From Crocodylus rhombifer (taxonomy: Eukaryota; Chordata; Crocodylia; Crocodylidae): a stretch of 64,000 bases of DNA. Each line of letters opens with the position of its first letter. Position 1 is the first letter of the stretch. A program made the translations under genes and the position numbers. Below the pieces are notes generated by a model that was not told the DNA's origin, did not search any database, and was given only the letters and a program-made list of their open reading frames with translations. The stretch covers positions 62,001 through 126,000 of the forward strand of contig JAVSML010024598.1 in assembly GCA_038503035.1 (NCBI GenBank), read 5' to 3'. This document shows, in pieces, positions 33,958 to 45,863 of the stretch.

Positions 33958-36110
33958 GACTCATAGACATTGGGGCTGGAAGGGGCTAAGAAGATCATCG
34001 AGTCCAGCCCCCCACCTCAGGGGCAGGAAGTCAGCAGAGGTCATAGTATCACAGCAAGATAAACATCCAAATGTCTCTTGAAGGTGTTCAAAGTAGGTGC
34101 TTGAATCACTTCGGGCAGCAGTCTATTCCAAACCTTGGGGGCTCGAAGTAAAGAAGTTCTTCCTTATGTCCAGCCTGAAACAGTCCTGGAGGAGTTTGTG
34201 ACCATTTGACATTGTCATCCCTTGGGGTGCTCTGGTGAACTGTTGTTCCCCCAGATTCTGGTGAGCACCCCTGATAAACTTATAGGTGGCCATCAGATCA
34301 CCCCTGAGCCTGTGCTTTTCCAGGCTGAAGAGTCCCATGGCTCTCAGCCTCTTTTCATAAGATCTGTTTCCCTGACCTCTGATCATGCGCATGGCTATCC
34401 GCTGCACTCTCTCAAGCTTCTCCAAATCCTTTTTGAGTTGTGGAGCCCAAAACTGGATGCAGGACTCCAGCTGCAGCCTCACCAAGGCCAAGTACAATGG
34501 GAGAACGATGTCCTGGGATATGCTTGAGAAGCATCTATGCATGAAAGTCAGTGTTTTGCTCACTTTACTAGCTGCAGCAGCGCACTCAAGGCTCATGTTC
34601 ATCTTGTGGTCAATCATGACTCCCAAGTCCCTTTTGTCTGTAGTACTAGCCAGCATAGCACTGCTAAGCCTATAAGCATGCTGCAGGTTTTTCTTCCCAA
34701 GGTGGAGAACCTTGCATTTTTTGGTGTTAAACACCATCAAGTTCTCGTCTGCCCATTTGCCGAGCCTGTCCAGGTCAGCCTGGATCATCCTCATGTCCTC
34801 AGGTGCAGATGCTTTACCCCAGTTTGGTGTCATCAGTGAACTTGGCCAGTCTGCTTCTGATACCAATGTCCACATCATCAATAAAAATGTTAAATAGTAT
34901 AGGCCCAAGGACAGAGCCTCAAGGGACTCCACTGGTCACAGCACACCATGACGACTGACTTCCATCAACCACCACCCTCTGGGTCCAACCACAGAACCAA
35001 TTCCCCAGCCAGCAGATCATGTTGAAACCGAGGTCGCAGTTGCCCAGTTTTGCTAAGAGGTGATCATAGGATACCAGATCGAAGGCTTTTTTAAAGTCAA
35101 GATATATGACATCAATCTCTTCTCCCTCGTCCAAGTGATAGGTCACCTGGTCATAAAAGGAAATAAGATTGGTCAAGCAAGACCTGCCAGCAACAAACCC
35201 ATGCTGGCTATCCCTCAGGATGTTGCTATCGGCCAGTCTGGTAAGAACGGCCTCTTTGATAATCTTTTCTGAGACCTTCCCCAGGATAGAGGGCAGGATG
35301 ATGGGCCTGTAGTTTGCTGGATCCACTTTTCTCCCATTCTTGAAGATAGACACCACATTGGCCTTCTTCCAATCTTTGGGCACTTCACCAGAGCACCAGG
35401 AGTTCTCGAAGATCCATGCCAGGGGCTGAGCTATGATGCTTGCCATCTTCTTGAGTACCCTGGGGTATAAACTGTCAGGGCTGGCTGACTTGAAGGTATC
35501 CAGCCTCTCAAGGCCCAGTCTCTTCACGAGGTCAGCATCGATGGAGGGTAAGGAATCTCCCTCACCTGGGCCTCCCTGTCCCATAATGGGCAGGGGCATC
35601 CCATGGAACTGGTGACAGATGGATGCAAAGTACCCATTTAGCAAGTTGGCTTTTTCCTGGGAGCCAGTTGTCAGTTATCCCATCTAGTTTAGCAGGGGTC
35701 CAATGTTGCCCTTGCTTTTCTTCCAGCTCCCCACATATCTAAAAAAGGACTTTTTATTGTTCTTGATACTTGTAGCTAGTTGGACTTCAGTCACAGCCTT
35801 GGCTTTCCTGGTTCATTCTCTGAAGGTCCAGACCAGTGCAGAGCATTCCTCTTTGGAGGTGGATCCAATCCTCCATCCTTTGTAGTTCTTTCTTTTTAGA
35901 TGCAGGAGGCCCGCTAGTTCCCTGGAGAGCCAAGGGGGCTGCTGTGCCCTTTTGCTGCCTTTCCTCCGAGATGGAATAGATTTAGCTTGTGCATCCAGGA
36001 TTGCTCCTTTGAGGAGCGACCACATGTCCTGAACTCCCCTCCCCTTTGGGTTGTGGCCTCTTGAGCTTGTCAAAGTCAGCTTTCCTGAAGTTGAGGACTT
36101 CTGTATTGCT
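33958..36110 (-). mobile_element. CR1 LINE, longer 5'-truncated copy
   Basis: 3' tail on the plus strand at 33958-34025 (TAGACTCATAGACATTGGGG). The element extends through RT to the linker that in CR1 ORF2 joins endonuclease to RT, ending near 36110. It lacks the endonuclease and ORF1. It aligns base for base over long stretches with the CR1 at 8506-10309, so the two are the same subfamily, but this copy has frameshifts. Confidence 0.94.
34123..36073 (-). pseudogene. CR1 ORF2 fragment (linker, RT), frameshifted
   Basis: In element order: a linker segment (NPKGRGVQDMWSLLKGAI, RKGSKRAQQPPWLSRELAGL; 36052-35880), then RT N-terminal motifs including YLDFKKAFDLVS (about 35120-35085), ending at a frame break near 34919. 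The second frame (34932-34123) holds the [20 protein letters not shown] stretch and the C-terminal part. The segment with the FADD box falls at the break (about 34830-34860), where the frame reads SLMTPNWGK rather than FADDTKLWG, so the catalytic site has been damaged by an indel. Compare the intact frame at 8597-10291. Confidence 0.9.
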
Positions 36111-36695
36111 GAGATTATTCTGATAATCTCTTAATTGATTATATATGTATATAAAGGAACATGTGCACTGAATGGTGTGTTTAATTCTCTAACTCCACGA
36201 AAGGCATATTGGGCAAAACAACAGAGACCTACTTGTAGCTCAAGCAAACAAGAGCACAAATCTGACTCCACGCACACTTACATTTTTCCATGTAAAGTAA
36301 GAGTTCACTGAAGGCATCCAAGAGAAATATTTTACTTACTCTCCCCCAAATCCCTGGGCTATCATTTCATCAGTGATGTGGTAATCATGAACACCAGTTG
36401 GTTACATTTGGAGGGAAAATGGGAAACAATTGCTTTGCCACTTATCCCACGCTGCAAAGTCTGATTTTCCTTGTTAAATCTCTGGACCACTATTATTGCT
36501 TTAACCATTGCTGCAACTCTAGCAGCTAGTGTAGGGCAGCTCTCTTCTTGTGCCCCTCACCAGTGCCACTGTATGCATTCAGGAACTGAATCAAATAGTT
36601 TCTACAAAAAGGGTCAGACTGAGTTAATTTGGACCTAGGAATCTGTGCTAATTAGCACATCTACATGCTGACTCCCAAGCAGCACCATATGAACA
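36111..36695. other. Unannotated DNA
   Basis: No gene or repeat end recognised. Confidence 0.5.
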
Positions 36696-36696
36696 T

Positions 36697-36852
36697 TTCA
36701 TAGATCTCATAGATATTAGGGCTCGAAGGCCTTGGAAGACCATTAAGTCCAGCCCCCTGCCCTAAGGGCAGGAAGTCAGCTAGGGTCAAGGGATCCCAGA
36801 AATATAAGCATCCAAACATTTCTTAAAAGTGTCCAGAATAGGTGCTTGCATT
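36697..36852 (-). mobile_element. CR1 3'-end fragment
   Basis: Plus strand reads TTCATAGATCTCATAGATAT, then AGTCCAGCCCCCTGCCCTAA and GGCAGGAAGTCAGCT. It matches only the last about 150 bp of the CR1 subfamily at 8506 and 33958, a typical severe 5' truncation. Confidence 0.92.
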
Positions 36853-39670
36853 GTTATGTTGCCTCTTGTAGTTTGTTTATGGACACCACTTCTGGCATTG
36901 TAAGTTTTCAGTGGCTTAAGTTTTCTTTGCAAACCACAAGGACTAGCAACTTCTTTCCATCTCAGATTCCAGGAGCTGGAAGCACAGGCATGGGCAATAA
37001 GTGCTAGTCCCTTTACCCAGACCATCCCATATTCACCTGCTCACCATGTACTCCAACAGTATACAAGGTGGAGTAGAAGCCACTAAGCTTTCTTGCTGCT
37101 AAAATGAGCAGGAGGCCTGTAGCTACTGCAGATTGCCTCTCTTTCCCTGTCAGTGGCATCTGGCGTAACACAGAATGTGAAGTACTCCTGGTGGTTGAGA
37201 GCAACTGTTCTTCCCCACATTTGAGTCAAAGCAGACTTATTCCCTCAGGCTTCCAGAAGTCAAGGGATACTTGCCCACTCCTCAAGAGCCACACATTTCC
37301 TAGCAGAACAGCCTACTACCAGAGGGGAAAGGCTGACCAGTCTTCTCCCAAGGACCATGAGCTTCTTTGTCACCACTAATGCTTCTGTGTTTACAGCTGC
37401 CAGGTGGCAGAGCTCTGTGAGGGAGAACTTGTTGAGTCAAGAAGTTACAGGCCAAGAGCAAGACTGGAAGGAGGGTCACATTTGGGTGGGAAGTGAGTAG
37501 AAAGCTTGATGGATTCAGAGTGAAGCAATGGAAAGGTCAATAGAATTAGTGGGGCAATAACAAATAACTGACTTTAAGGTTAAAATGTGAAGAAGTCTTA
37601 TCCCTCATTCTCTGACTGGGGTGAAATAATTTGAAGAACATTGTTAGCACAGGCCTCATTGATCCTCTCTCCTACTATAAAGCAACTGGCTAAAGCCAAG
37701 TGGTATGAAGGCAAGAATAGCAATCATCTGGTATGTTCAACACCTACAGGCCTTGGCAATAACTCAGTTCAATGCAACCATTCAGAACACGTGAGCAAGG
37801 GATTGTCTATATCTCTGGCTAATCAAGAGGTGCCTTGGTTTGTTACAGCATCACTAAACCAAGTAAGTGGCAAAAATCTTATACATGGAATCATAATGGA
37901 ACCTAAGAATCTAATCTAAATCCTGCCCTGCCCTGGTGACTATCAACAAATACAGTAGGTCAAACGTTTACATGTGTTACTGCTCACGTAAATGAGTTAT
38001 CAGTTTGCTTAAGTGTTGGCTCTTAGTTTCTAAACAATTGCATTTGCTGTAAAATAAAGCTGGCTTTGGAGAAGCTGCAAGCAAGTCTACATATGCATTT
38101 CTATTAATTTCTGATAAGTCTCAAAGCCACAAAACCATCTTTAGTTACCAGTCAAAATTCAGTCACCTAAAGAGAGAGCTGAAAAGTAAAACAGATAATT
38201 GTTATTTCTAAACCAGAGTTTCCTTTGTCATTTGGTGTGTCTACAAATGCTTGGAGTAAACACCAGGTAAATGCTGACAGCTTCTGATAAATACAATAAA
38301 GCACCAGAGAAACTGGACTCATAAGGTTTCGTATTCCCTTTTTCACTGTACTCTCTCTTTCGCAATTGATGGTAGATGTAAAAGCCCTTGTTTCTATGGT
38401 TGCAGCTGGAGGTAATTTGGTAATTACATTATAAATTTATTTCTTTTCCATCTCAGGGATGCAGAAGGCCCAAACGTAGCATGAAACATTGCAGTTCTGC
38501 TGGAACAGGATGCAAACTGGGGATGAAAGAAGGGGATATTGGAGCTGACATCCTGTGCAACTGGTGGAGGATTTAGGAGGGAGACAGGGATAAACCAAGG
38601 CTAGTGGACGTCTGACTATGTCCTCATGCCTACACTCCATACTTCTTCTACTCTTTATGCCTCCCTACATTCTTCTTCCCATGCCCTCTTATTGCTCCCC
38701 CTGACAGACACCCAAAATTTTAGGTGGGGCTCTTAAAATTTGTAGGGGTTATGAAGCCCCATATGTTATATTTGTTCAAAGCATTCTTAAGTAAATGACT
38801 CCAACCACAAATGTGAGAAAGAGTACTGCCAGACTGGTAAGCACAGAATATATCATAAACATAAATTAAAGCTGTGTATTCATTACCATTAGCAGATTCA
38901 ACAGAAAGTAACTTTAAATTCATACATGCAGAGTGAACACATTCACATGTTACCCTGTTATATAACAAAAAATGAAATTTACTACAAAAAATTATGAAAA
39001 TTTGCTTACAATGAATAAAAATATTGCATTTTGAGGAAATTGAAAAATGTCATTCTAATTTCAACTATTATTCAGTTATATTACAGACTATAAAAACATT
39101 TAAAATTGGGAGAAAGAAAACAAAATTAAAAATGGTAAAATCAAAATATTCCAATTCCCAAATTATTGAAATGAAAGGTTTCAACCATAGGGACACATTT
39201 TTTCAGCAGTTCTTGCAAAATGAATTTTTGTTGCGATTGGAACTTTTTTTTGCAAAATGTTTTGTTTCCAATAAATCATGATATTCAAGTGGAAATCAAT
39301 TTCCAATTTGTTTCTAATGGAATTTTTCCCAGTAAATTATCTCATTCCACTGGAAATTCCAACCAGAACTACATTTTTTCATTCAAATGCCGCACGGACC
39401 CACACACACACACACTCACATGACTGAAAACCAAGAAAATGCAGAATGAATGGTGCTATTTTCAAATTATTAAGGTCTTCAAATTATGCAGCCTCCTCAT
39501 AGGAAAACATAGTTCCTTATCTTCCCACAATGGATAGATTCAATGTAATAATGACCAGAAAAATTAGCGAGGGTTAACTTTAATCACATAGATCACATAG
39601 TTGGTTTGCTTACCAGTTTTCTTTAGTAACAACTTGATAAGAATTTTACAAATTCCTAGTTAGACAAATA
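36853..39670. other. Unannotated DNA with a short (CA)n
   Basis: About 2.8 kb without a supported gene. A short CA run lies at 39401-39419. Open frames here are under 95 codons and lack family motifs. Confidence 0.5.
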
Positions 39671-40873
39671 GTAGAATTAAGACAGTCATTCCCAAATCTT
39701 TTGGTCTCTCAGCACTTCACAGAAGATGTATAAAGCAACAGAAGATAGGGCTTTGATTTGTATTCTAAGAATCTTAATATTCCAAGTGATCGCCAATTAT
39801 CTAAGGGCAAGTTTACATGAGTCACAACAGTAACTGCAATCTAGTTGAAACACTGTAGTAGGCAACCATTTATTCCCTGTGTCATGGTGTACATGTACAA
39901 GGTCTAGCTGGTGCCCGATGAATCTGCTTGTATGGAGTCCTGCAAAGATCACACCAAGACCTTCAACACTTATGCCTAGGAATGAAGGCTGCCCAACACC
40001 TACCACCACTTCCCCCCCCTTCCCCCCGGCCCTTAGACCATTGAGACAGAATCCAAAGGCCAAAGGGTTAGTTTTAAACTAGCTAATTTGTGCACCAGTA
40101 GCAGTCTGATGTTTTAGCATGGAGCCTAGCATAAGCTGCACAACCTACCTGAAAGGCAGAGCAGATTAGCCTCTTCTGAGTTCTGGACTGCTGCAGATAA
40201 ATTTCTACATGGGCTTGAGCTAGTAAATTTAAGGTTCCCAACTTTTTACCAAATCTTGTAGTTTATGCCTCACCGTAGCAAAGTGCTTCCTGTACTTCAT
40301 CTGCTGCCATTTCCCTTACCACTCATTCTTGCTTCATCATTTTCCACTTCCCTCACCACCAACTGCCACCACTTCCCATTGCTGTCTTCAGGCACTAGTA
40401 GAAAAATTGTTGGTGATCACTGGTGAAGGGAATTGACATCGGGGTAGTGGCAATGGAAGCTGAAATGGAAGGTGTAAGAGAAGCAGTGGTAACAGCAGCG
40501 GATGTACAGGGAGTGCAAGAGTGCTTGAAATAGGAGGTGCACTCATCCTTCCCTAGGAACCTTTTATATCCCCTAGGAGGCACACTACACAGTTTGGAAA
40601 ATGCTGCTTTACACTACACTCCAGTCACTGCTGTGACTGTAGACATACGTTTAGTGTCATTAGACATGAAGCTGCATTTCCATATATGCAGCCAGATCAG
40701 AGCTGCCTGATTTCCACCAGCTTGGTATAACCCCCATAAACCTCAAATCATGCTATAAAAGTTGCATGAAAACAACAAAAGTTACTGAGATTTTTGTCAG
40801 CCTTATTGAAGACATAAACCAATGAAACATATTATACTGTTAGTGTTCTATGATGTATATTTAAATGCTCTAC

Positions 40874-41175
40874 CTGCATAGAAGAGCAGATAGACTTTGG
40901 ATGGAATCCATCTCTTTAGGATCAGAATTCATGTAGCTGAGGGTCTTGTTTGAGTCTTCTTTTATCAGGCTTTGTATTGATTCCTTCCACTGAAATTCTT
41001 CTCTGCTGCCACTTTGCGAGATGTAGTATTCAAAAAATACCATACTTCCTTCATGATTGTTTTGTGTGTGTATTAGTGCTTGTTGGATAGGTGTTAAATC
41101 ACTATTTTCACTGCACTCCAGCAGCGCCCATCCATTCTGGGTGAGGTGTATTCTTGACAGCAAAAAAGTGGCCAC
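40874..41175 (-). CDS. Probable internal coding exon of an unidentified host gene
   Basis: On the minus strand, an AT-rich, pyrimidine-containing tract ending ACATTTCAG (41184-41176) is followed at 41175 by 302 nt that stay open in one frame (100 codons plus 2 nt) and end at TATGCAG|GTAGAG, a good 5' splice site (boundary at 40874). The exon is phase 0 at its start and phase 2 at its end. The peptide begins VATFLLSRIHLTQNGWALLE, is rich in Ser, Gln and Glu, has WKESIQSLIKEDSNK in the second half and ends MDSIQSLSALLC. Composition is balanced and not repeat-like, and the exon sits in DNA free of transposon sequence, unlike the other long frames here. I do not recognise the family. Codons upstream of 41175 in the same frame are intronic. 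A non-coding chance frame remains possible. Confidence 0.62.
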
Positions 41176-42435
41176 CTGAAATGTTTGAAATGCTTTCACA
41201 ATAGAAAATAAAAAGTTGCTTGGCAATTGTGTAGGGATGTACAATTTTAACTAGACCAGACATGCAGTAAAATGTAACTGAATTAATACAACTCCCTGAA
41301 GTGTTGATGCAGTCTTATGGGTGTAAATGTGCTTATATCGGTACAATTTGTTCCTATGCAGGAGGGAGAACATCCTAATATGGTATACAGCATCTTCATA
41401 TTAGAATAAATGTGACATATTAAGGCCACAAACAAATGTTGCAAGCGTTCTGAGATAAACCATTTTATCCTGGGACAAAGTACAATTGTTCAGACCTCCT
41501 GGGATAAATACTGAAAAGGTGCACAGAATAAGAAATACTAATGGTTTATCTTGGGACATTGCGAAGTGCATCTGAACAGTTATCCAGGATTACATCATTG
41601 AATCAGTAGCAGAAAAGCACCAGTGCATTTGGCTGCTCACTGAACCCTGATTAGAAGGGTAATGTGCTTATATGTCAATCCTGGATATTTCTGTTCCAGG
41701 GCAAACACAAGCACAACTTGTCCAAGGACAAAGCAAGATCTGTTCCTAGCCTAGATGTTATACCCGTATAACCAGATCAGTAAAAAAATCACACTCTTAT
41801 CTATATGTGTGTGGAGAAATGTAGCAACCCTTTTGCCAAATCCAATTGAAAAGGATTCCCCCAGAATAAGTATGCCCACAATTCACTTAAAATCCCCTTC
41901 AACTGATAGATCTGTAAAGATGCCTCCTTTCCCAATAAAAGAAACTCTAGGATTTGTGAATCCCTGGTGAATGGAGGTGTAGGAGAGGTTAGTCATGAAT
42001 CAAATAAGCTGTGTCACATCAGGTGTTTTCTGGGACAAATGAACAATGGGGCCTGTGCAGAGGGACATATTAGGGAACATATTGGTGTGAATTCCTCAGT
42101 TATTTCCAGAATACATTGCAGTGGGCTTGTGGAATGGTGAGGCTAACAAATCATTTCCCCCATTACCCAGTGAGTCACATGAGCAGAGCATTGGGTTAAA
42201 ATATTGGAAATATTTATTAATTCTTGAGAGAGGATTAGACAGTCTATGAATGCAACTCAGGTGTTTTGGGAATACCAGGCAACACCTTCCTGAATAATTC
42301 AATATAACATTTATACAAGTGGTAGTTACATTGTTGAAAATTATTTCAGTGGGGCTTGGGCCTGGTGACCTGCTGAGATAGGATAGCAGGTGACAGCGTG
42401 CTGCTACTGTCTTGCTACTTTGATTATTTGTGATA
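41176..42435. other. Unannotated DNA (possible intron of the minus-strand gene)
   Basis: No mobile-element end or other exon is recognised. If the 40874-41175 exon is real, this is intron. Confidence 0.45.
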
Positions 42436-42439
42436 CTAA

Positions 42440-43452
42440 CCCCTCTACACATGCAGGTAAAGGCACGATGGGATCTAATGCACAATTCACACAATTGTGC
42501 CTCCTGCCATGCCACTCGTGCATGGCAGGAGGTGTTACTGTGGGATCATGCATTAGACCCCTTTGGACCTTATTGCTGATGCAGGGGGATCCCAGTACTG
42601 CATATTCCCTTGGCTGGGAGCCCCTTCAGTTCATGGGCTTCCAGCTGTGGGGCCTCCCCACCAACCCCCATGGCTGGGGGACCATGGCAGCCACAATCTC
42701 CTAGCCTCAGAGGGGTGTGAAACCTCTGGGTCTGGGGAATCATGGCTACTATGATCTCCCAGCTGGAGGGTGCATGAAATAGGGTGGACATGCATTCTGG
42801 TTTGGCTGGGACACTCCAGAATTCTATAGCCCAGTCCTGGCTGGTTGGTCAAAAATCCTGAGCCAAAGTCTGGTGAGGAGGCGGAGCAGCATGGTTTGCC
42901 AGGCTTGCAGCTGGGCAGGCACAACTGCTCCTGTGCGGGAGCAAGGACATTCCACATGTGGCTCCATTTGCATTGCTCCCACCTAGAAGCAGTGATGCCT
43001 GCCTGGCCACCTGCCTGGTGCATCATGCCGGTCCACCTCCTCATCAGATTCTAGCCCAGGACTTTTGACTAACCTGCTGGGACTGGGCTACAGAATCCTG
43101 GAGTGTCCCATCCAACCAGGACACATATCCACCCTAACGTGAAACCCTTCAGCCTGGGAATCACAACAGTTGTGATTCCCCAGGACCAGGGGTTTCATAC
43201 ACTCCTGGGGCAGCTATACTCCTGCTGCTGGGTCCCGGTACCCAGCATCCACAGCTGCAGAACCCAGAGCTGGCAGGTGCTGGGGCTGAGCCCCCTCAGT
43301 TGACAGGGCTCCCAGCAGCTGGGGATGAAATATGTGCATATTAGAACTGGATAGCAACCAGCTATAAAGTTAGTACATGTTTTTGAGGTCTAATTTTATA
43401 GCTGGTTGGAGCTTTGATGATGTGATAACTATTTTGCATGTGTAGCTGGGCT
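42440..43452. mobile_element. PIF/Harbinger-like palindromic element, outer
   Basis: The left end CCCTCTACACATGCAGGTAA (42441) and right end TTTTGCATGTGTAGCTGGG (43432-43450) are inverted relatives of the CTACACATGC type. Just inside the left end is the palindrome GCACAATTCACACAATTGTGC (about 42479-42499) and a hairpin with CCTGCCATGC arms (42502-42530). It is invaded by the element at 42780-43136. No transposase is encoded. Superfamily assignment rests only on the end sequence. Confidence 0.45.
42780..43136. mobile_element. Long-TIR non-autonomous DNA transposon, nested
   Basis: The outer arms of 357 bp are inverted copies of each other: TAGGGTGGACATGCATTCTG at the left faces TAGGGTGGATATGTGTCCTG on the opposite strand at the right. 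The pairing continues through GGGACACTCCAGAATTCT and CAGTCCTGGCTGGTTGGTCA to about 80 bp. Flanks GCATGAAA and ACGTGAAA match at 6 of 8 positions, compatible with an old hAT target duplication. Non-coding. Confidence 0.8.
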
Positions 43453-43884
43453 CAAGATAATTATACAATTAAACAGTTAGTTGTGCAATACCTGTAATGT
43501 ATAGAGGGGGCCTAAAATAATGAATGTCACATTGGGTGAAGTCGTGCTCTGGTACAGTGTTGTTTCGGTAGATCTGGAGATACTTTAATGATGGGTGCTT
43601 CTACAAAGCCCTTGAAAGCCAAGATATCCATTGTTCCTCAGAAGACAGTGGCTGCTGTGTGTTTCTGTTAGCTATCTGCACTATACACAACAAGCCTCAC
43701 TATGCAGTATGGCACAGTTTTTAATTCTACAATACCAAATGACATATCATGAAACAGGAAAAATCGCCTGTGAAAGCTGAGATTGTTGTGTGCAGATATG
43801 GTTGCCATTTCTGGAATATGAAAAAAGATAGGACAAAAGAAACAGTCACCCCCAAAATACTGGTATTTTGGATTCCTACAAAAC

Positions 43885-44298
43885 AGCGACAACACATAGG
43901 GGGTGCACAGGGGTGCACGTGCACCCCGTTAGGCCGTGCTCCCTGCTCAGGTGACAGGCAGGGGGGCAGGCGGGAGTGCTGGTGCCCCCCGTGAGTGCTG
44001 GCCAGGGACTGCGAGTGCCGGATGTAGGTCGAGGCTGCTTCCAGAAGCCCTGCAGCCACTTCCAGGAGCACCATGGCCACTTTTGGGAGTGGTGCGGCCG
44101 CTCACCAGTTGGTAAGTTTTGCCATGGGGGGACCCCCCTCTCCCAGTTGGTGAGTTTTGCTGCAGAGGGACCTCTCCCCACAGTTGGTGAAATTGGCCAC
44201 GGGGGACACCCCTTGCAGTTGGCATGATTGGTGGGGACTGGTTGTTGGGGGGGGGGTCTTTGCCACCCGACTAAGGGGGCACCAGTCACCCATGCTAT
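43885..44298 (-). mobile_element. VNTR-bearing repeat, GTGACTGGTGCC...GTGCACCCCCTAT family
   Basis: Bounded by AAAAC at 43880-43884 and 44299-44303, a possible short target duplication. The central part has 3 to 4 tandem units of 35-38 bp, each starting CAGTTGG on the plus strand (44106, 44144, 44181, 44216). Its ends match 33308-33485. A G-run lies at about 44247-44257. Open frames on the minus strand are due to GC-rich composition. Confidence 0.7.
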
Positions 44299-45863
44299 AA
44301 AACACTTGCAGTTTTTAACCGAAGAATGCATTGCAGTGATAGGGTTGATGAACATAAACTTTTGCTCATGCATCTTCTTGTAAAACAAAAATTCTATTGC
44401 TGCAATGCCATTATGATTTTTCCTTGTCTGCTCAGTCTGAAACACATAAATAAAAAAATGTAATGATGGTATTTAAAATGTACCTTGGACAATCTTGAAA
44501 CCATATTAATTTTCATTCTACCCTATGAATAGGACTCCATTTTTCATACGTGGTAGAACCTTGTTAGGTCAGGTCCTCAGGGGAAAGGGGTACTGTGTAG
44601 TAGGGCTGTGTGAAGCTTTGGACTGTGATTCAGATTTGGAAAAGATTCAGCTCATTCGGATGCCAAATCAACATGTCTGAATTGAATCACTGGCTGTTTT
44701 AGGCTTTCTGACTCAATTCAGAACTTCTGAATCAATTTGGAAAAGATTCAGAAAAGATTTGGCAATTTGGAGATTCAGAGGGCTGTCTGTATGGGGAAAC
44801 AGAAACTTAGAAGAGGGAGGAGGAGTGGGAGGGAGGGGAGACAGGGGACAGGGGCAGGGGGGAAAGACTGACATGTCTAGGTGGCCAGTGAGCAAGATTT
44901 CTCTCTGACTGCCTTTCCAATTACAGTGTCTGGGGGGAGGGACATAGAAACAGCATAAAAGCCTTTGTGTGCAGGCTTGCTGTGCCTTTTGTAAGCTGGT
45001 TCTGTCTAAGGAACAGCATGAAAAGGTACTGTGCACTGCCTGGCTTGCTTTATAGTCAGGAGTAGCTAATTGCCGGCTACTTTTTGTTGTTAGAAAGGAC
45101 TGGGTAGGATTTAGCTTAGCTTAGTTTAGCATCTCTTAATACTATTCAATTAATTTCTTTCAAGTTATATTTGCTTTCTTTTTTTTTGTGGCAAACTTTG
45201 AAAAAAGAAAGCTCTGTGTTGTCCCTGCCAGTGTGATCCATCACTGTGCAGGGAGGCACACAGATTGCATGAACACATACACACACACTTATAATATACA
45301 CACATACAAGAAGAAAAATCAGATATTCATAGGAAAAGAGGAAAAGAGTCAGATTATATATAGTAGTTATTAGTTATTAATATTATTATAGTTAGTTTAC
45401 ATGGAGACTGAAGACAACACAGAAGTCAGATTCAGATTGAGATTAACGGAACTCAGGGTCTTAGAAGAAGGAGATACACATTACATCACAGACGAATAAC
45501 AAGAAGTACAGTAGTAGTCACATATTCAAATTAATAGAACATCACAGAAGAGGACACCATATATAGTTATTAATAACCAAAGAAGAGTCCAGTGCATGCA
45601 TTCAACACAGAGGGAATAACACAGGGAATAAAACAGACAACTTAGTCACACTTGACATTCATAATTCATACTAAATAAATACATCACAGTGGAGAAGAAG
45701 ACAGACAGACAGCAAGCATTTTTTTACATAGTTCTCAATACTTATAATTACTGAATCAAACAATCAAAGAAGAGTCCAGTGTGCACACGCAACACAGAGG
45801 GAATAACATGCACAACACAAAAGGAGTGACACACACACCTTTTGCAGCACAGGAAAGGTTAAT

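Noticed and set aside
39680..40604. Single large hAT element from CAGTCATTCCCAAATCTTTT to CACAGTTTGGAAAATGCTG
   Set aside because: The two ends resemble different hAT MITE ends and the flanking octamers do not match, so I could not show they belong to one element.
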